From: Anaerolineales bacterium
GTDB taxonomy: Bacteria; Chloroflexota; Anaerolineae; Anaerolineales; UBA4823
Length of the DNA stretch: 7,388 nucleotides
Assembly (NCBI GenBank): GCA_022865865.1
Contig: JALHTN010000116.1
Span: 1-7,388, forward strand
Direction: 5' to 3'
The notes beneath the pieces are model-generated. The model ran no database searches and had not been told where the DNA came from. It saw only the letters and a program-made list of their open reading frames with translations. Of this stretch, positions 1 through 6,390 are shown in pieces (position 1 is the stretch's first letter; the number at the start of each line of letters is the position of its first letter). A program made the translations under genes and the position numbers.

Positions 1-404
1 ATATTGCCACCGCTTATGGAATGGAATTAATCGACCTGCTGGCACTGAATGGACTCTCAGACCAGGCGATCATTTATCCAGGAGATAAGCTGCTCATCCA
101 AGCTGGTTCAACCCCTCCGCCTGACGATATTCGGTTGGGTGATCCAACAAGGGAACCTGAGGAGACCAATGTCCCAACAGCCACGGCAACCCCTAAACCA
201 ATACCAAGCACAGCAACTCCCGTACCAGTAGCGATGAGCAATTCGTCTCAAGCCAGCCCAACCGATCTAATTCCTCCCGAGATGGAAGAATCAGCAAATG
301 ATCAATCGGCTAATGTGGACTACCTTTTATATGCTGTCTTTGGGTTGGCAATTTCCGGTACTGCTTTGATAATGTTCGGCACCGCGCTGAAGCGGCGATC
401 TTAA
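1..404 (+). CDS. LysM-domain protein with C-terminal membrane anchor (5' truncated)
   Basis: The gene enters from the left; the reading frame is already open at base 3, so the ATG at 21 is internal. The first ~33 visible residues (IATAYGMELIDLLALNGL, then a YPGDKLLIQ ending) are the C-terminal two-thirds of a LysM repeat, a fold that binds GlcNAc-containing glycans such as peptidoglycan. A low-complexity Thr/Pro/Ser linker (PTATATPKPIPSTATPVPV) of about 60 residues follows, then one hydrophobic helix (about bases 318-388, YLLYAVFGLAISGTALIMFG) and a short basic tail, LKRRS. The basic tail implies that the LysM part is outside and the C-terminus is cytosolic. Further LysM copies or a signal peptide may lie upstream. 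The gene converges with sixA, leaving 20 bp between stop codons and no clear terminator. The LysM call is firm; the overall function is unknown. Confidence 0.85.
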   Translation, partial: IATAYGMELIDLLALNGLSDQAIIYPGDKLLIQAGSTPPPDDIRLGDPTREPEETNVPTATATPKPIPSTATPVPVAMSNSSQASPTDLIPPEMEESANDQSANVDYLLYAVFGLAISGTALIMFGTALKRRS

Positions 405-424
405 CCCGTCTTTCCAGAAGTCGA

Positions 425-919
425 TCAGCTAATTAATTCCTTTACCCGCCACAAGTTCAACAATTTTCCCTGAACCTCATCATCCAGATCGTGCCAAGAA
501 TCGAGCGGCAGCGAAACCTGTGCTAATGCGGAGGTTGGCAAACGAGCGGACTCTCCAGCCAATACATACAGCAGCTCCTCCAGACCAGGATTGTGAGCCA
601 CGATCATCACACTCTCGATCTGGTCCGGGACAGACACCAAAGTATCGATGAAGGTCTCTGGATCGCCGGGGTAAAAATCTGCGATAATCTCGATCTCACC
701 AGGGCAGCTGCAGGCTTCAGATACAGCTTGTGCAGTTTTTCTGGCACGTAGTGCTGGCGAACTGAGAATGACATCCGGAATAAGTTCCTGCTCACGCAGT
801 AAATCACCCATACGGGGCGCATCATGCTTGCCGCGTTTATTAAGCGGCCGATCGATATCAGCCAAACCAGGGTTACTCCAGCTGGATTTGGCATGGCGCA
901 GAATGAGTAAGGTTCTCAT
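425..919 (-). CDS. sixA: SixA-like phosphohistidine phosphatase (histidine phosphatase superfamily)
   Basis: This 164-aa protein belongs to the small SixA branch of the histidine phosphatase (phosphoglycerate-mutase-like) superfamily. The N-terminal LRHAKSSW (residues 7-14) holds the catalytic Arg8-His9 pair; His9 would form the phosphohistidine intermediate. DRPLNKRGKHDA (23-34) and the SSPALRARKTAQ segment (53-64) supply the conserved Arg residues of the phosphate pocket, and AHNPGLEEL (108-116) supplies the second catalytic His109. The length is normal for SixA. E. coli SixA dephosphorylates phosphohistidine on phosphotransfer proteins; the substrate here is unknown. The gene starts 3 nt after the metG stop codon with an AGGATT ribosome site inside the metG 3' end, so the two are almost certainly co-transcribed and probably translationally coupled. 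The protein is cytosolic, with no signal peptide. Confidence 0.9.
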   Translation of the reverse strand: MRTLLILRHAKSSWSNPGLADIDRPLNKRGKHDAPRMGDLLREQELIPDVILSSPALRARKTAQAVSEACSCPGEIEIIADFYPGDPETFIDTLVSVPDQIESVMIVAHNPGLEELLYVLAGESARLPTSALAQVSLPLDSWHDLDDEVQGKLLNLWRVKELIS

Positions 920-922
920 GAA

Positions 923-2725
923 TTAATCCTGACTTGATTCAGATTGACCCAAACGAGTCCGCTCAGACTCGACGATTTCCTCATCCAGCTTTCGGAAAAG
1001 CGGGGTTGGATTGACCAGATCAGAACCAGGTGATAATTGGCTCGCTTGCCAAACACCAGTTGCATTTTCGGAGTTGTATCGTAGAATTTCATGTTCACCG
1101 AGGTTGTCACTAATAATCTCTGTGAATTGCTCTCCAAATAGGGGTTCACCATAACCAAGGATTTTATGCAACTGCTCACTTGAAAAAGGTATATATGGCG
1201 CAAACAAAATTTTCAAGGAATCGATCGCCTTTAATGCTGTAAAGATCGTCGTCCCAGCTGCGGGTTTGTCGGTCTTGATCTCAAACCAGGGAGCTGTCGT
1301 ATCTAGATATTTGTTTACTTCTGCTGCCAGACGCATAGCTTCCGATAATCCCGCACGCAGATTGACCGCATTGATGTGCTTTCCAATGGTATCGAATCCG
1401 GATTCGACGATATGCAGGATCTGCAGATCGGCAGGACGCAGTTCGCCAGGCTCAGGTACTTTACCTTCCCAATGTTTATAAGCAAACGAAATCACCCGGT
1501 TTGCCAGGTTGCCCCATGTGGCTACCAGCTCATTGTTGTTGCGGCTAAGAAAATCTTGCCAATCCCAATCCGTGTCTTTACTCTCGGGCATATTGGCGGT
1601 CAGGTAATATCGCAGTGCGTCTGGATCGTAGCGGTCGAGAAAATCTAATCCCCAGACTGCCCAATTGCGACTGCCAGAGATCTTTTTCCCTTCCAGATTC
1701 ATGAATTCGTTTGCCGGTACATTGAAGGGCAGGACTAGCGGTCCATCATTGCGTTCTTCAAAGATCTGGGAAAACCAATCGCCAGCGCCAATTAACTGTC
1801 CAGGCCAAATGACAGCATGGAAGGGGATATTATCTTTTCCGATGAAGTAATAGCTTTTTGCTTGCGGCTCGTACCACCAATCATGCCAGGCATGAGGTTG
1901 ATCGGTTAATTGAGCCCACTCTATGCTGGCTGACAGGTAGCCAATCACGGCTTCGAACCAAACATACAGCCTTTTGTCATCCCAACCATCAATCGGAACG
2001 GGTATCCCCCAATCTAAATCTCGGGTTATGGCGCGACCATGCAAATCCTCCGCCAGGATTTGTCCGAGAGATTGGTGGAGAACATTAGGACGCCAATAGC
2101 TTTCTCGCTGGCGTAAGAAATCGATAATCGCTGGTTGCAGATTACCGAGGTCTAAATAAAAATGCTTGGTTTCTTTCAATTCCGGAGAGGAGCCATCGAT
2201 TTTAGAACGGGGATCGATAAGGGATGTGGCATCCAGGAGAGAACCACATTGATCGCATTGATCGCCGCGGGCGTGAGCATAGCCGCAGATATAACAAGTT
2301 CCTTCAATATAGCGGTCGGGAAGGAAACGTTTTTGAGTTGGTGAATACCACTGTTTCTGCCGGTCGATGTACAGGTACCCGCTGTTCTTCAAAGCCAGGA
2401 ATACCGATTGGGATACTTTGAAGTGGTTCTCGGTGTGTGTGCTGGTGAAGAGATCGTAGGTCAGACCAAGGCGTTGAAAAAGCTCCAGGAAACCCGTGTG
2501 GAATTGGGAGTAGACCTCTATTGGTGATACGCCATCCGCATCCGCGCGGACAGAAACGGGAGTGCCGTGAGAGTCCGATCCGGAGACCATCAGCACTTTG
2601 TTGCCGGATAATCGTTGGAAGCGAGCGAAAATATCGGCTGGCAAATATGAGCCGGTGATATTGCCGACGTGGATCATTGAATTGGCATAAGGCCAGGCGA
2701 CAGAGACAAGGATATTGCTTGGCAT
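923..2725 (-). CDS. metG: Methionine--tRNA ligase (MetRS)
   Basis: This 600-aa class Ia aminoacyl-tRNA synthetase charges tRNA-Met with methionine using ATP. The Rossmann core begins with VAWPYANSMIHVGN (residues 9-22), whose HVGN is the HIGH signature. SGSDSHGTP (48-56) is the methionine/ATP region. The connective peptide carries one zinc knuckle, Cys144/Cys147/Cys157/Cys160 (CX2C-X9-CX2C). WFEAVIGYLS (256-265) is a conserved core block. The KMSKS loop is unusual: KKISGS (347-352), so the usual second lysine is Gly351. The helical anticodon-binding domain begins near NNELVATWGNLANR (397-410). There is no C-terminal EMAP-like tRNA-binding domain, and the last ~60 residues are poorly conserved. 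The ATG has GGAGGA five bases upstream (2731-2736). I see no T-box (no specifier stem or AGGGTGGNACCGCG) before the gene. sixA follows directly. Confidence 0.97.
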   Translation of the reverse strand: MPSNILVSVAWPYANSMIHVGNITGSYLPADIFARFQRLSGNKVLMVSGSDSHGTPVSVRADADGVSPIEVYSQFHTGFLELFQRLGLTYDLFTSTHTENHFKVSQSVFLALKNSGYLYIDRQKQWYSPTQKRFLPDRYIEGTCYICGYAHARGDQCDQCGSLLDATSLIDPRSKIDGSSPELKETKHFYLDLGNLQPAIIDFLRQRESYWRPNVLHQSLGQILAEDLHGRAITRDLDWGIPVPIDGWDDKRLYVWFEAVIGYLSASIEWAQLTDQPHAWHDWWYEPQAKSYYFIGKDNIPFHAVIWPGQLIGAGDWFSQIFEERNDGPLVLPFNVPANEFMNLEGKKISGSRNWAVWGLDFLDRYDPDALRYYLTANMPESKDTDWDWQDFLSRNNNELVATWGNLANRVISFAYKHWEGKVPEPGELRPADLQILHIVESGFDTIGKHINAVNLRAGLSEAMRLAAEVNKYLDTTAPWFEIKTDKPAAGTTIFTALKAIDSLKILFAPYIPFSSEQLHKILGYGEPLFGEQFTEIISDNLGEHEILRYNSENATGVWQASQLSPGSDLVNPTPLFRKLDEEIVESERTRLGQSESSQD

Positions 2726-2753
2726 ATTTTTCCTCCAGGTTTTTGCTATGCAT

Positions 2754-2759
2754 ATTGTA
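2754..2759 (-). promoter_or_regulatory. Possible -10 element for metG
   Basis: On the minus strand this reads TACAAT, five of six matches to TATAAT, 28 bases before the metG ATG. That would give a leader of roughly 20 nt including the GGAGGA site. No good -35 hexamer lies 16-18 bases upstream, so the call is weak. Confidence 0.3.
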
Positions 2760-2824
2760 GCGCGAAGATCAATGGTATGGGGTAACCAATCGGAATTGAT
2801 CCACGCTCTTCAAGATAGCTTGAT

Positions 2825-2854
2825 AAAAGGCCATCCAATTCTGGACAGCCTTTT
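2825..2854 (-). terminator. Terminator-like hairpin downstream of the sigma gene
   Basis: AAAAGGC (2825-2831) pairs with GCCTTTT (2848-2854). A 2x2 internal mismatch is followed by four more pairs (TCCA/TGGA) around a 4-nt loop, AATT or ATTC depending on strand. The A/T flanks give a short TTTT run on either strand, so it could act bidirectionally. It lies about 200 nt past the sigma stop and 100 nt before the metG start, where it would separate the two transcription units. The T-run is short, so efficiency is uncertain. Confidence 0.55.
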
Positions 2855-3052
2855 GATAGTGCGAATTATTCACTCAACAATTAGATATCAAATCTATTTT
2901 CAGGTGTCCGAAAATTGGGAAGTGGATGGCTCTCCTGCACGGGCATGGTAATGATAGCCAGGTAAATCCGTATGCTTCTCATTGGATATCGCTCATCTGG
3001 TAAAGAATGTTGAAGGAGTGTATGGCGGTAAAGGTAGATTGTCAAGATTTGA

Positions 3053-4105
3053 TCACAAGTACTCACGCAGAAGACGAGCTTGCCTGGGATTGCGTAAGCG
3101 CCGCAGTGCTTTGCCTTCAATTTGGCGAATGCGTTCGCGGGTTAAGTCAAATTTTCGACCGACTTCTTCCAAGGTGTGTGGCTTATCGCAGTCCAATCCA
3201 AAGCGTAAGCGAATTATTCGCGCTTCACGTGGGGATAGCGATGAAAGGACTTCATTGATCCGCTCCCGCAACATTTCTTCATAAACAGCCTGCGCTGGCG
3301 AGGGAGCGCCTTTATCCTCAACGAACATCCCGAATTCTGAATCCTCGTCATCCCCAATGGGACTTTCTAGCGATACTGGCGTCCATGAAACTCTCAGCAT
3401 CCATTTTATTTTCTTCGGATCGAGATCCATTTCGACAGCCAGCTCTTCTTCGCTGGGAGGATAACCGAGTTCCTGTTCCATTTTATATAGTGTGCGGTAC
3501 ATTTTACGGATACGGTCAGTCATGTAAACCGGCACCCGGATGGTGCGACCCTGGTCTGCGATGGCCCGGGTGATCGTTTGGCGGATCCACCAGGTGGCAT
3601 AAGTTGAAAATCTAAACCCACGCTGGTATTCAAATTTTTCCACTGCCCGCATGAGACCTAGATTGCCTTCCTGGATTAAATCAAGGAAGGGAACTCCATT
3701 GCCGAGATACTTTTTTGCGATGCTGACGACAAGGCGGGTATTGGCCTTGATCAAATGCTCACGGGCAAGGTAACCATCGCGAATATGATTTTCAAGCTCG
3801 ATGCGCTGGTTCTGCTTCAGCGATTTCTCTTTTTGGGAGAGCCGCTTGCGAGCCTCGCAAGCAAGTTCTATGCGCTTGGCTAAATCTATCTCCTCATTTT
3901 GGGTGAGCAATGGGATGTGCGCCATTTCTTTTAAATAGAGACCGACCGTATCATCAGAGCCGATCAATTCAAAGTTTTTATGTGCTCCGAGTGGTGGGGC
4001 AGATATAAATAAATCCTCGTGATATTCGATGTCGTCGGATCCTTGTTCAGAGGTGTAATCCAGTGTTACCCCTAAACCACGTAGCTTCAATGAGTTTAGC
4101 TCCAA
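3053..4105 (-). CDS. rpoD: RNA polymerase sigma-70 family factor, RpoD/SigA type
   Basis: The product is a sigma factor of about 350 aa that directs RNA polymerase to promoters. After a variable ~50-residue N-terminus come region 1.2 ([19 protein letters not shown], from residue 51), a charged linker (about 80-110), region 2 (about 113-186, with the core-binding segment [20 protein letters not shown] and the -10 recognition helix [17 protein letters not shown]), region 3 (about 190-270) and region 4 with the -35 helix-turn-helix ([18 protein letters not shown]) and RRLRNP near the C-terminus. All regions of a primary/group 2 sigma are present except 1.1, so it could be the housekeeping factor (sigA) or a paralogue. 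Start choice: a TTG at 4121-4123 lies inside the SD area, whereas the TTG at 4103-4105 has AAGGAGG (4113-4119) seven bases upstream. An in-frame stop just before 4123 excludes longer forms. Confidence 0.93.
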   Translation of the reverse strand: MELNSLKLRGLGVTLDYTSEQGSDDIEYHEDLFISAPPLGAHKNFELIGSDDTVGLYLKEMAHIPLLTQNEEIDLAKRIELACEARKRLSQKEKSLKQNQRIELENHIRDGYLAREHLIKANTRLVVSIAKKYLGNGVPFLDLIQEGNLGLMRAVEKFEYQRGFRFSTYATWWIRQTITRAIADQGRTIRVPVYMTDRIRKMYRTLYKMEQELGYPPSEEELAVEMDLDPKKIKWMLRVSWTPVSLESPIGDDEDSEFGMFVEDKGAPSPAQAVYEEMLRERINEVLSSLSPREARIIRLRFGLDCDKPHTLEEVGRKFDLTRERIRQIEGKALRRLRNPRQARLLREYL

Positions 4106-4224
4106 GAGGCTGCCTCCTTCCAAAACTTATGAATGCGCGCGGGATTATTCCCGCAGAAACACTGACTGTGGGAAAATATTAAGAACGGATTTATCGCTGG
4201 AGTCGAAAAAACTGAGCAAAACAC
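4096..4224 (-). CDS. Possible 42-aa leader peptide upstream of and overlapping the sigma gene
   Basis: A GTG codon (4222-4224) follows AGGAGG (4232-4237) at an ideal 7-nt spacing and opens 42 codons. Its TAA (4096-4098) overlaps the sigma start by 10 nt, in a different frame. The predicted peptide begins [17 protein letters not shown] and is rich in Phe (six), with three Cys and two Trp. I recognise no family. The composition is not that of a typical conserved protein, so if it is translated it is more likely a regulatory leader that couples ribosomes to the weak TTG start of the sigma gene. The alternative is chance occurrence of an SD-like purine run in a short spacer. Confidence 0.3.
   Translation of the reverse strand: MFCSVFSTPAINPFLIFSHSQCFCGNNPARIHKFWKEAASWS
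4113..4119 (-). promoter_or_regulatory. Shine-Dalgarno site that fixes the sigma TTG start
   Basis: The minus strand reads AAGGAGG, a near-perfect anti-16S match, seven bases before TTG 4103-4105. It lies downstream of the alternative TTG at 4121-4123, so the shorter start is preferred. Confidence 0.7.
4139..4154 (-). repeat. Short perfect hairpin in the sigma gene leader
   Basis: GCGGGA and TCCCGC form a six-pair stem around a four-base loop (TTAT on the plus strand, ATAA on the minus strand), about 35 nt before the sigma start and inside the possible leader ORF. It has no T-run, so it is not a terminator. It could be a leader RNA stem-loop or a small palindromic protein site. Confidence 0.45.
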
Positions 4225-4288
4225 GAGCGTCCCTCCTGCAGAGAGGATCTGCTTGGTTAAGCGGCGGCGAATCCTATTGTGGTCAGAT

Positions 4289-4813
4289 TTACTCCATTGT
4301 TTGATTATTAAGTAGAGTCTTCAATACAGCCAGGCGCGGATCACCCGATTCCACTTCGTGGACATGGAATTGTTCTCCATGGGGTTCTCCACACACGGCG
4401 CAAATCCCAGGACAATCAGGGTGACAGAGAGGGTTGATCGGAATTTCTAAAATCAGGTACTCGCGGACTAAAGGGCCCAGGTCAATGTGACCATCTTCGG
4501 GTAGAATCAATTCAGATTCACTGATGGATCGCTGAGAAAAGGCGAAGAGTTCAGTGAATTGGGTGCTGAGCTGATGTTCAATATTGATCAGGCAGCGTGC
4601 GCATTCAGATTGGATCAATGCCTGTAGATCTGCCTGGACTAACAAACCTTGAGGGGTACGCGTGATTCTCGCATTACCCTTAAATTCCTTAAGGTTCAGG
4701 TCTGGTTCAATAGAAAGGGAGGGCAGCTCAAAATAAAAATCCCGGCTGGATCCGAAAGATTGGTTAATTAAGAATCCGACGTTCAGCCGGAGCGACTGGC
4801 GAGGTTGATTCAT
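4289..4813 (-). CDS. yceD: DUF177 / YceD family protein with cysteine clusters
   Basis: This 174-aa protein matches the DUF177 (YceD) family, whose bacterial and plastid members are tied to 23S rRNA/large-subunit accumulation. Visible family marks are CARCL (Cys71/Cys74), the acidic beta segment (residues 86-120), LEIPINPLC (122-130), then Cys130, Cys134, Cys138 and Cys141 (PLCHPDCPGICAVCGE) and the terminal DPRLAVLKTLL (158-168). The six cysteines suggest a zinc site; this is inference. The second Cys pair seen after CG in many homologues is absent, replaced by FHVHE (149-153). In many bacteria the next gene is rpmF (L32); here no L32 gene follows and the next gene is the sigma factor. No SD precedes the ATG; the upstream bases are pyrimidine-rich. 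A near-consensus promoter lies 43-71 bases upstream. Confidence 0.85.
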   Translation of the reverse strand: MNQPRQSLRLNVGFLINQSFGSSRDFYFELPSLSIEPDLNLKEFKGNARITRTPQGLLVQADLQALIQSECARCLINIEHQLSTQFTELFAFSQRSISESELILPEDGHIDLGPLVREYLILEIPINPLCHPDCPGICAVCGEPHGEQFHVHEVESGDPRLAVLKTLLNNQTME

Positions 4814-4855
4814 AAGGAGAGGAAACTCGCAAAATAAATATTATAAATTTGGATG

Positions 4856-4884
4856 ATTATAACATAAATAGATAAACACGTCAA
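4856..4884 (-). promoter_or_regulatory. Sigma-70 promoter for the DUF177-sigma unit
   Basis: On the minus strand TTGACG (4879-4884) is followed, after exactly 17 bases, by a perfect TATAAT (4856-4861), with TG one base before the -10 as in extended -10 promoters. Expected transcription start is near 4849, giving a leader of about 36 nt that contains no SD. This is the strongest promoter in the window. Confidence 0.85.
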
Positions 4885-4964
4885 TTATTGTGGGTTATTA
4901 TTATATAATATTACGACAGATATGGGTTTATAAACAAAGATAACCCTATATATACGGTTTAGTT
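4885..4964. promoter_or_regulatory. A+T-rich divergent control region with palindromes and GGGTTAT half-sites
   Basis: This is the spacer between the divergent DUF177 promoter and rdgB. It contains a perfect 10-bp palindrome GTTTATAAAC (4926-4935), a 12-bp palindrome TATTATATAATA (4899-4910), GGGTTAT (4892-4898), GGGTTTAT (4924-4931) and the inverse ATAACCC (4940-4946). TATAAT-like (4904-4909) and TATATA (4947-4952) sequences could be rightward -10 elements for rdgB, but neither has a good -35. Operator function is inference. Confidence 0.4.
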
Positions 4965-4994
4965 GTGGTAATAATAGTCGAGAGAAGGTATGGG

Positions 4995-5594
4995 ATGAAG
5001 AAATTGCTGTTGGCGACGCAGAACAGCGGCAAGATCAGGGAACTGCGGGATTTACTGCAGGGACTGGGGGTTGAATTAATCGTGCCAGGAGATCTAGGTC
5101 TGGCGTTGAACCTTGAGGAAAGTGGTAAAACCTACCTTGATAATGCTGGCAAGAAAGCGATTGCTTATGCAAATACAACCAACCTGCTTTCCCTGGCAGA
5201 TGATTCGGGCTTGGAGGTGGATGCTTTGGAAGGTGCACCAGGAATATATTCAGCCAGGTATTCACCTAAACCTGGGGCGAAGGATAAAGACCGCAGGGAT
5301 TACCTCCTAGAACAATTACAGGGGCAGGAGAAGCCCTGGACCGCCAGTTTTCATTGTACGGTCGCACTGGCTATACCAGCTGGTGAGATCCAATTTGCAG
5401 ATGGTGTTTGCCTTGGTGAGATCATCCCAGAAGAGCGCGGTGATGCAGGTTTTGGTTATGATCCAATTTTCCTGGTTGGCGAACTGGGAAAAACCATGGC
5501 TGAACTGAGCATGGTTGAAAAGAACCAGATCAGCCACCGGGCGCTGGCAGTCCAATCTCTGCTGCCAGTGCTGCTCACCCATTTACAAATCTGA
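4995..5594 (+). CDS. rdgB: XTP/dITP pyrophosphatase (RdgB/HAM1 family)
   Basis: This 199-aa cytosolic enzyme hydrolyses non-canonical purine triphosphates (dITP, XTP, ITP) to the monophosphate and pyrophosphate, keeping deaminated bases out of DNA and RNA. All family motifs are present: LLATQNSGKIREL (residues 5-17, Lys13), ESGKTYLDNAGKKA (42-55), LADDSGLEVDAL (67-78) with the catalytic Asp, GAPGIYSARYS (80-90), FGYDPIF (153-159) and SHRALA (180-185). The length is normal. I chose the ATG at 4995 because GAGAAGG (4982-4988) lies six bases before it and the family starts at MKKLLLAT. Starts at 4965 or 4990 fit less well; the frame is open from 4965 and would add ten non-conserved residues. The gene is divergent from DUF177, and the kinase-like gene follows after 118 bp. 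Confidence 0.95.
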   Translation: MKKLLLATQNSGKIRELRDLLQGLGVELIVPGDLGLALNLEESGKTYLDNAGKKAIAYANTTNLLSLADDSGLEVDALEGAPGIYSARYSPKPGAKDKDRRDYLLEQLQGQEKPWTASFHCTVALAIPAGEIQFADGVCLGEIIPEERGDAGFGYDPIFLVGELGKTMAELSMVEKNQISHRALAVQSLLPVLLTHLQI

Positions 5595-5614
5595 TCAGAT
5601 ATTTTAGCTCATAA

Positions 5615-5640
5615 AATCATAACCCTGATGAGTTATGATT
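5615..5640. repeat. Perfect 9-bp inverted repeat before the kinase-like gene
   Basis: AATCATAAC (5615-5623) and GTTATGATT (5632-5640) are exact inverted copies with an 8-base spacer. No T-run follows on the plus strand (GGAGTATG), so it is a poor rho-independent terminator for rdgB. It overlaps a -10-like TATGAT (5634-5639), which fits an operator for the downstream cassette. A small RNA stem-loop stabilising the rdgB 3' end is the alternative. Confidence 0.55.
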
Positions 5641-5712
5641 GGAGTATGTAAACTGAAATGGGTTGCTAAAGCCTAAATCACCAAACACTGCTGCCCGAGG
5701 CCAAAATTCCTT

Positions 5713-6390
5713 ATGACGAGCAATGATAAATACCAGGACCTGCAAATCCCCAAAGAAATCGAGCATCTCACCCGCCAAAAAGTTGTCCGCCAGCTGCATG
5801 ATGGCTTGACCCAAACCGTTTCAGCATTGGCGATGCGGATCAACATTGCCCGGCGCCTGATGGCAACGGATCTGGATGCCGCCAGTGCAGAGCTCGAAAA
5901 AGTTGAGGATCTGACCCGCGCAGCAACAAAAGAGATCCGTCACATTATCTTCCTCTTGCGACCAGAAAAGCAGGAACCATTTGATTTAATCTCGGCACTT
6001 GAATTATTGGCAGAGAAGATGCTCTCATTGTTCGATTTGGAAATCACAATGGATATCAGCAGGGAATTCGTAGATCAACTCCCGGACGATGTTCCCCGCC
6101 TGATGTATGCCATTATTGAAGAGGGGATCGACAGCGCAAGACAACGAAATGGGACACAAAATTTGTCAGTAATTTTAAATCAACCCGAAAAACAATTGGC
6201 GCAGCTCAGGATCGAAGACCGGGCTGAGGATGCTGGCAAAGAACAGGCATTCCAAGGTGTAGAGCTGGAAAATATTCAATACTATGCCAGTTTAATGAAT
6301 GGATCGGTGATGATTGAAAATGATGGCATGTTGATGCGGATCTTATTGCCTCTCAATCTAAGCATCGATACAGCTGATTCGCACGAATGA
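5713..6390 (+). CDS. HisKA_3-type histidine-kinase-like protein with degenerate ATPase domain
   Basis: This 225-aa protein is soluble, with no sensor or membrane segment. Residues 18-85 form a NarL/DesK-type (HisKA_3) dimerisation domain: RQLHDGLTQTVSALAMRI (26-43) has the phospho-acceptor His29 in an LHDG box, and ATKEIRHIIFLLRPE (71-85) matches the second helix. The C-terminal part (about 90-217) follows the layout of the catalytic domain, but the usual boxes are missing. The N-box (normally EALxNAxxH) reads EEGIDSARQR (136-145), with no Asn or His. The DxGxG box reads EDRAEDAG (168-175). A G2-like stretch, GVELENIQYYASLMNGSV, is only partly kept before ILLPL. It may therefore be a phosphotransferase or pseudokinase rather than an active kinase. 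No response regulator is in view. The SD is weak (GAGG, 12 bases upstream). Its stop overlaps the next start. Confidence 0.8.
   Translation: MTSNDKYQDLQIPKEIEHLTRQKVVRQLHDGLTQTVSALAMRINIARRLMATDLDAASAELEKVEDLTRAATKEIRHIIFLLRPEKQEPFDLISALELLAEKMLSLFDLEITMDISREFVDQLPDDVPRLMYAIIEEGIDSARQRNGTQNLSVILNQPEKQLAQLRIEDRAEDAGKEQAFQGVELENIQYYASLMNGSVMIENDGMLMRILLPLNLSIDTADSHE

Larger units (their letters stand above)
2726..3052. other. Intergenic region between the sigma gene and metG
   Basis: These 327 bases hold no convincing gene. Short open frames on both strands lack a ribosome site and any recognisable motif. No tRNA-like arms (GGTTCRANYCC) and no T-box or riboswitch core are visible. The recognisable elements are the metG ribosome site, a weak metG -10 candidate and the hairpin at 2825-2854. 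The segment 2860-3050 is unexplained. Confidence 0.6.

Noticed and set aside
2304..2753. 149-codon minus-strand frame over the metG start
   Set aside because: Same-strand shifted frame of metG, which has clear HIGH and zinc motifs in its own frame.
2715..2951. 78-codon plus-strand open frame between metG and the sigma gene
   Set aside because: No ribosome site, no recognisable motif, and it begins inside the metG start region on the opposite strand; low-complexity mix typical of a chance frame.
2726..3052. T-box leader or riboswitch before metG
   Set aside because: No conserved T-box core, specifier loop or SAM/methionine riboswitch core is visible, and the leader from the candidate -10 is only about 20 nt.
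2881..3120. 79-codon minus-strand frame overlapping the sigma 3' end
   Set aside because: It is an alternate frame of the sigma gene running into non-coding DNA; there is no SD or family signature.
4124..4288. Missing rpmF (L32) gene in the DUF177-sigma gap
   Set aside because: All frames checked by eye: no L32-like start (such as AVPKRRTSKSR) and no CxxC-CxxC small ORF.
5615..5640. Rho-independent terminator for rdgB
   Set aside because: The stem is A+T-rich and is followed by GGAGTATG rather than a T-run on the plus strand; recorded as an inverted repeat instead.
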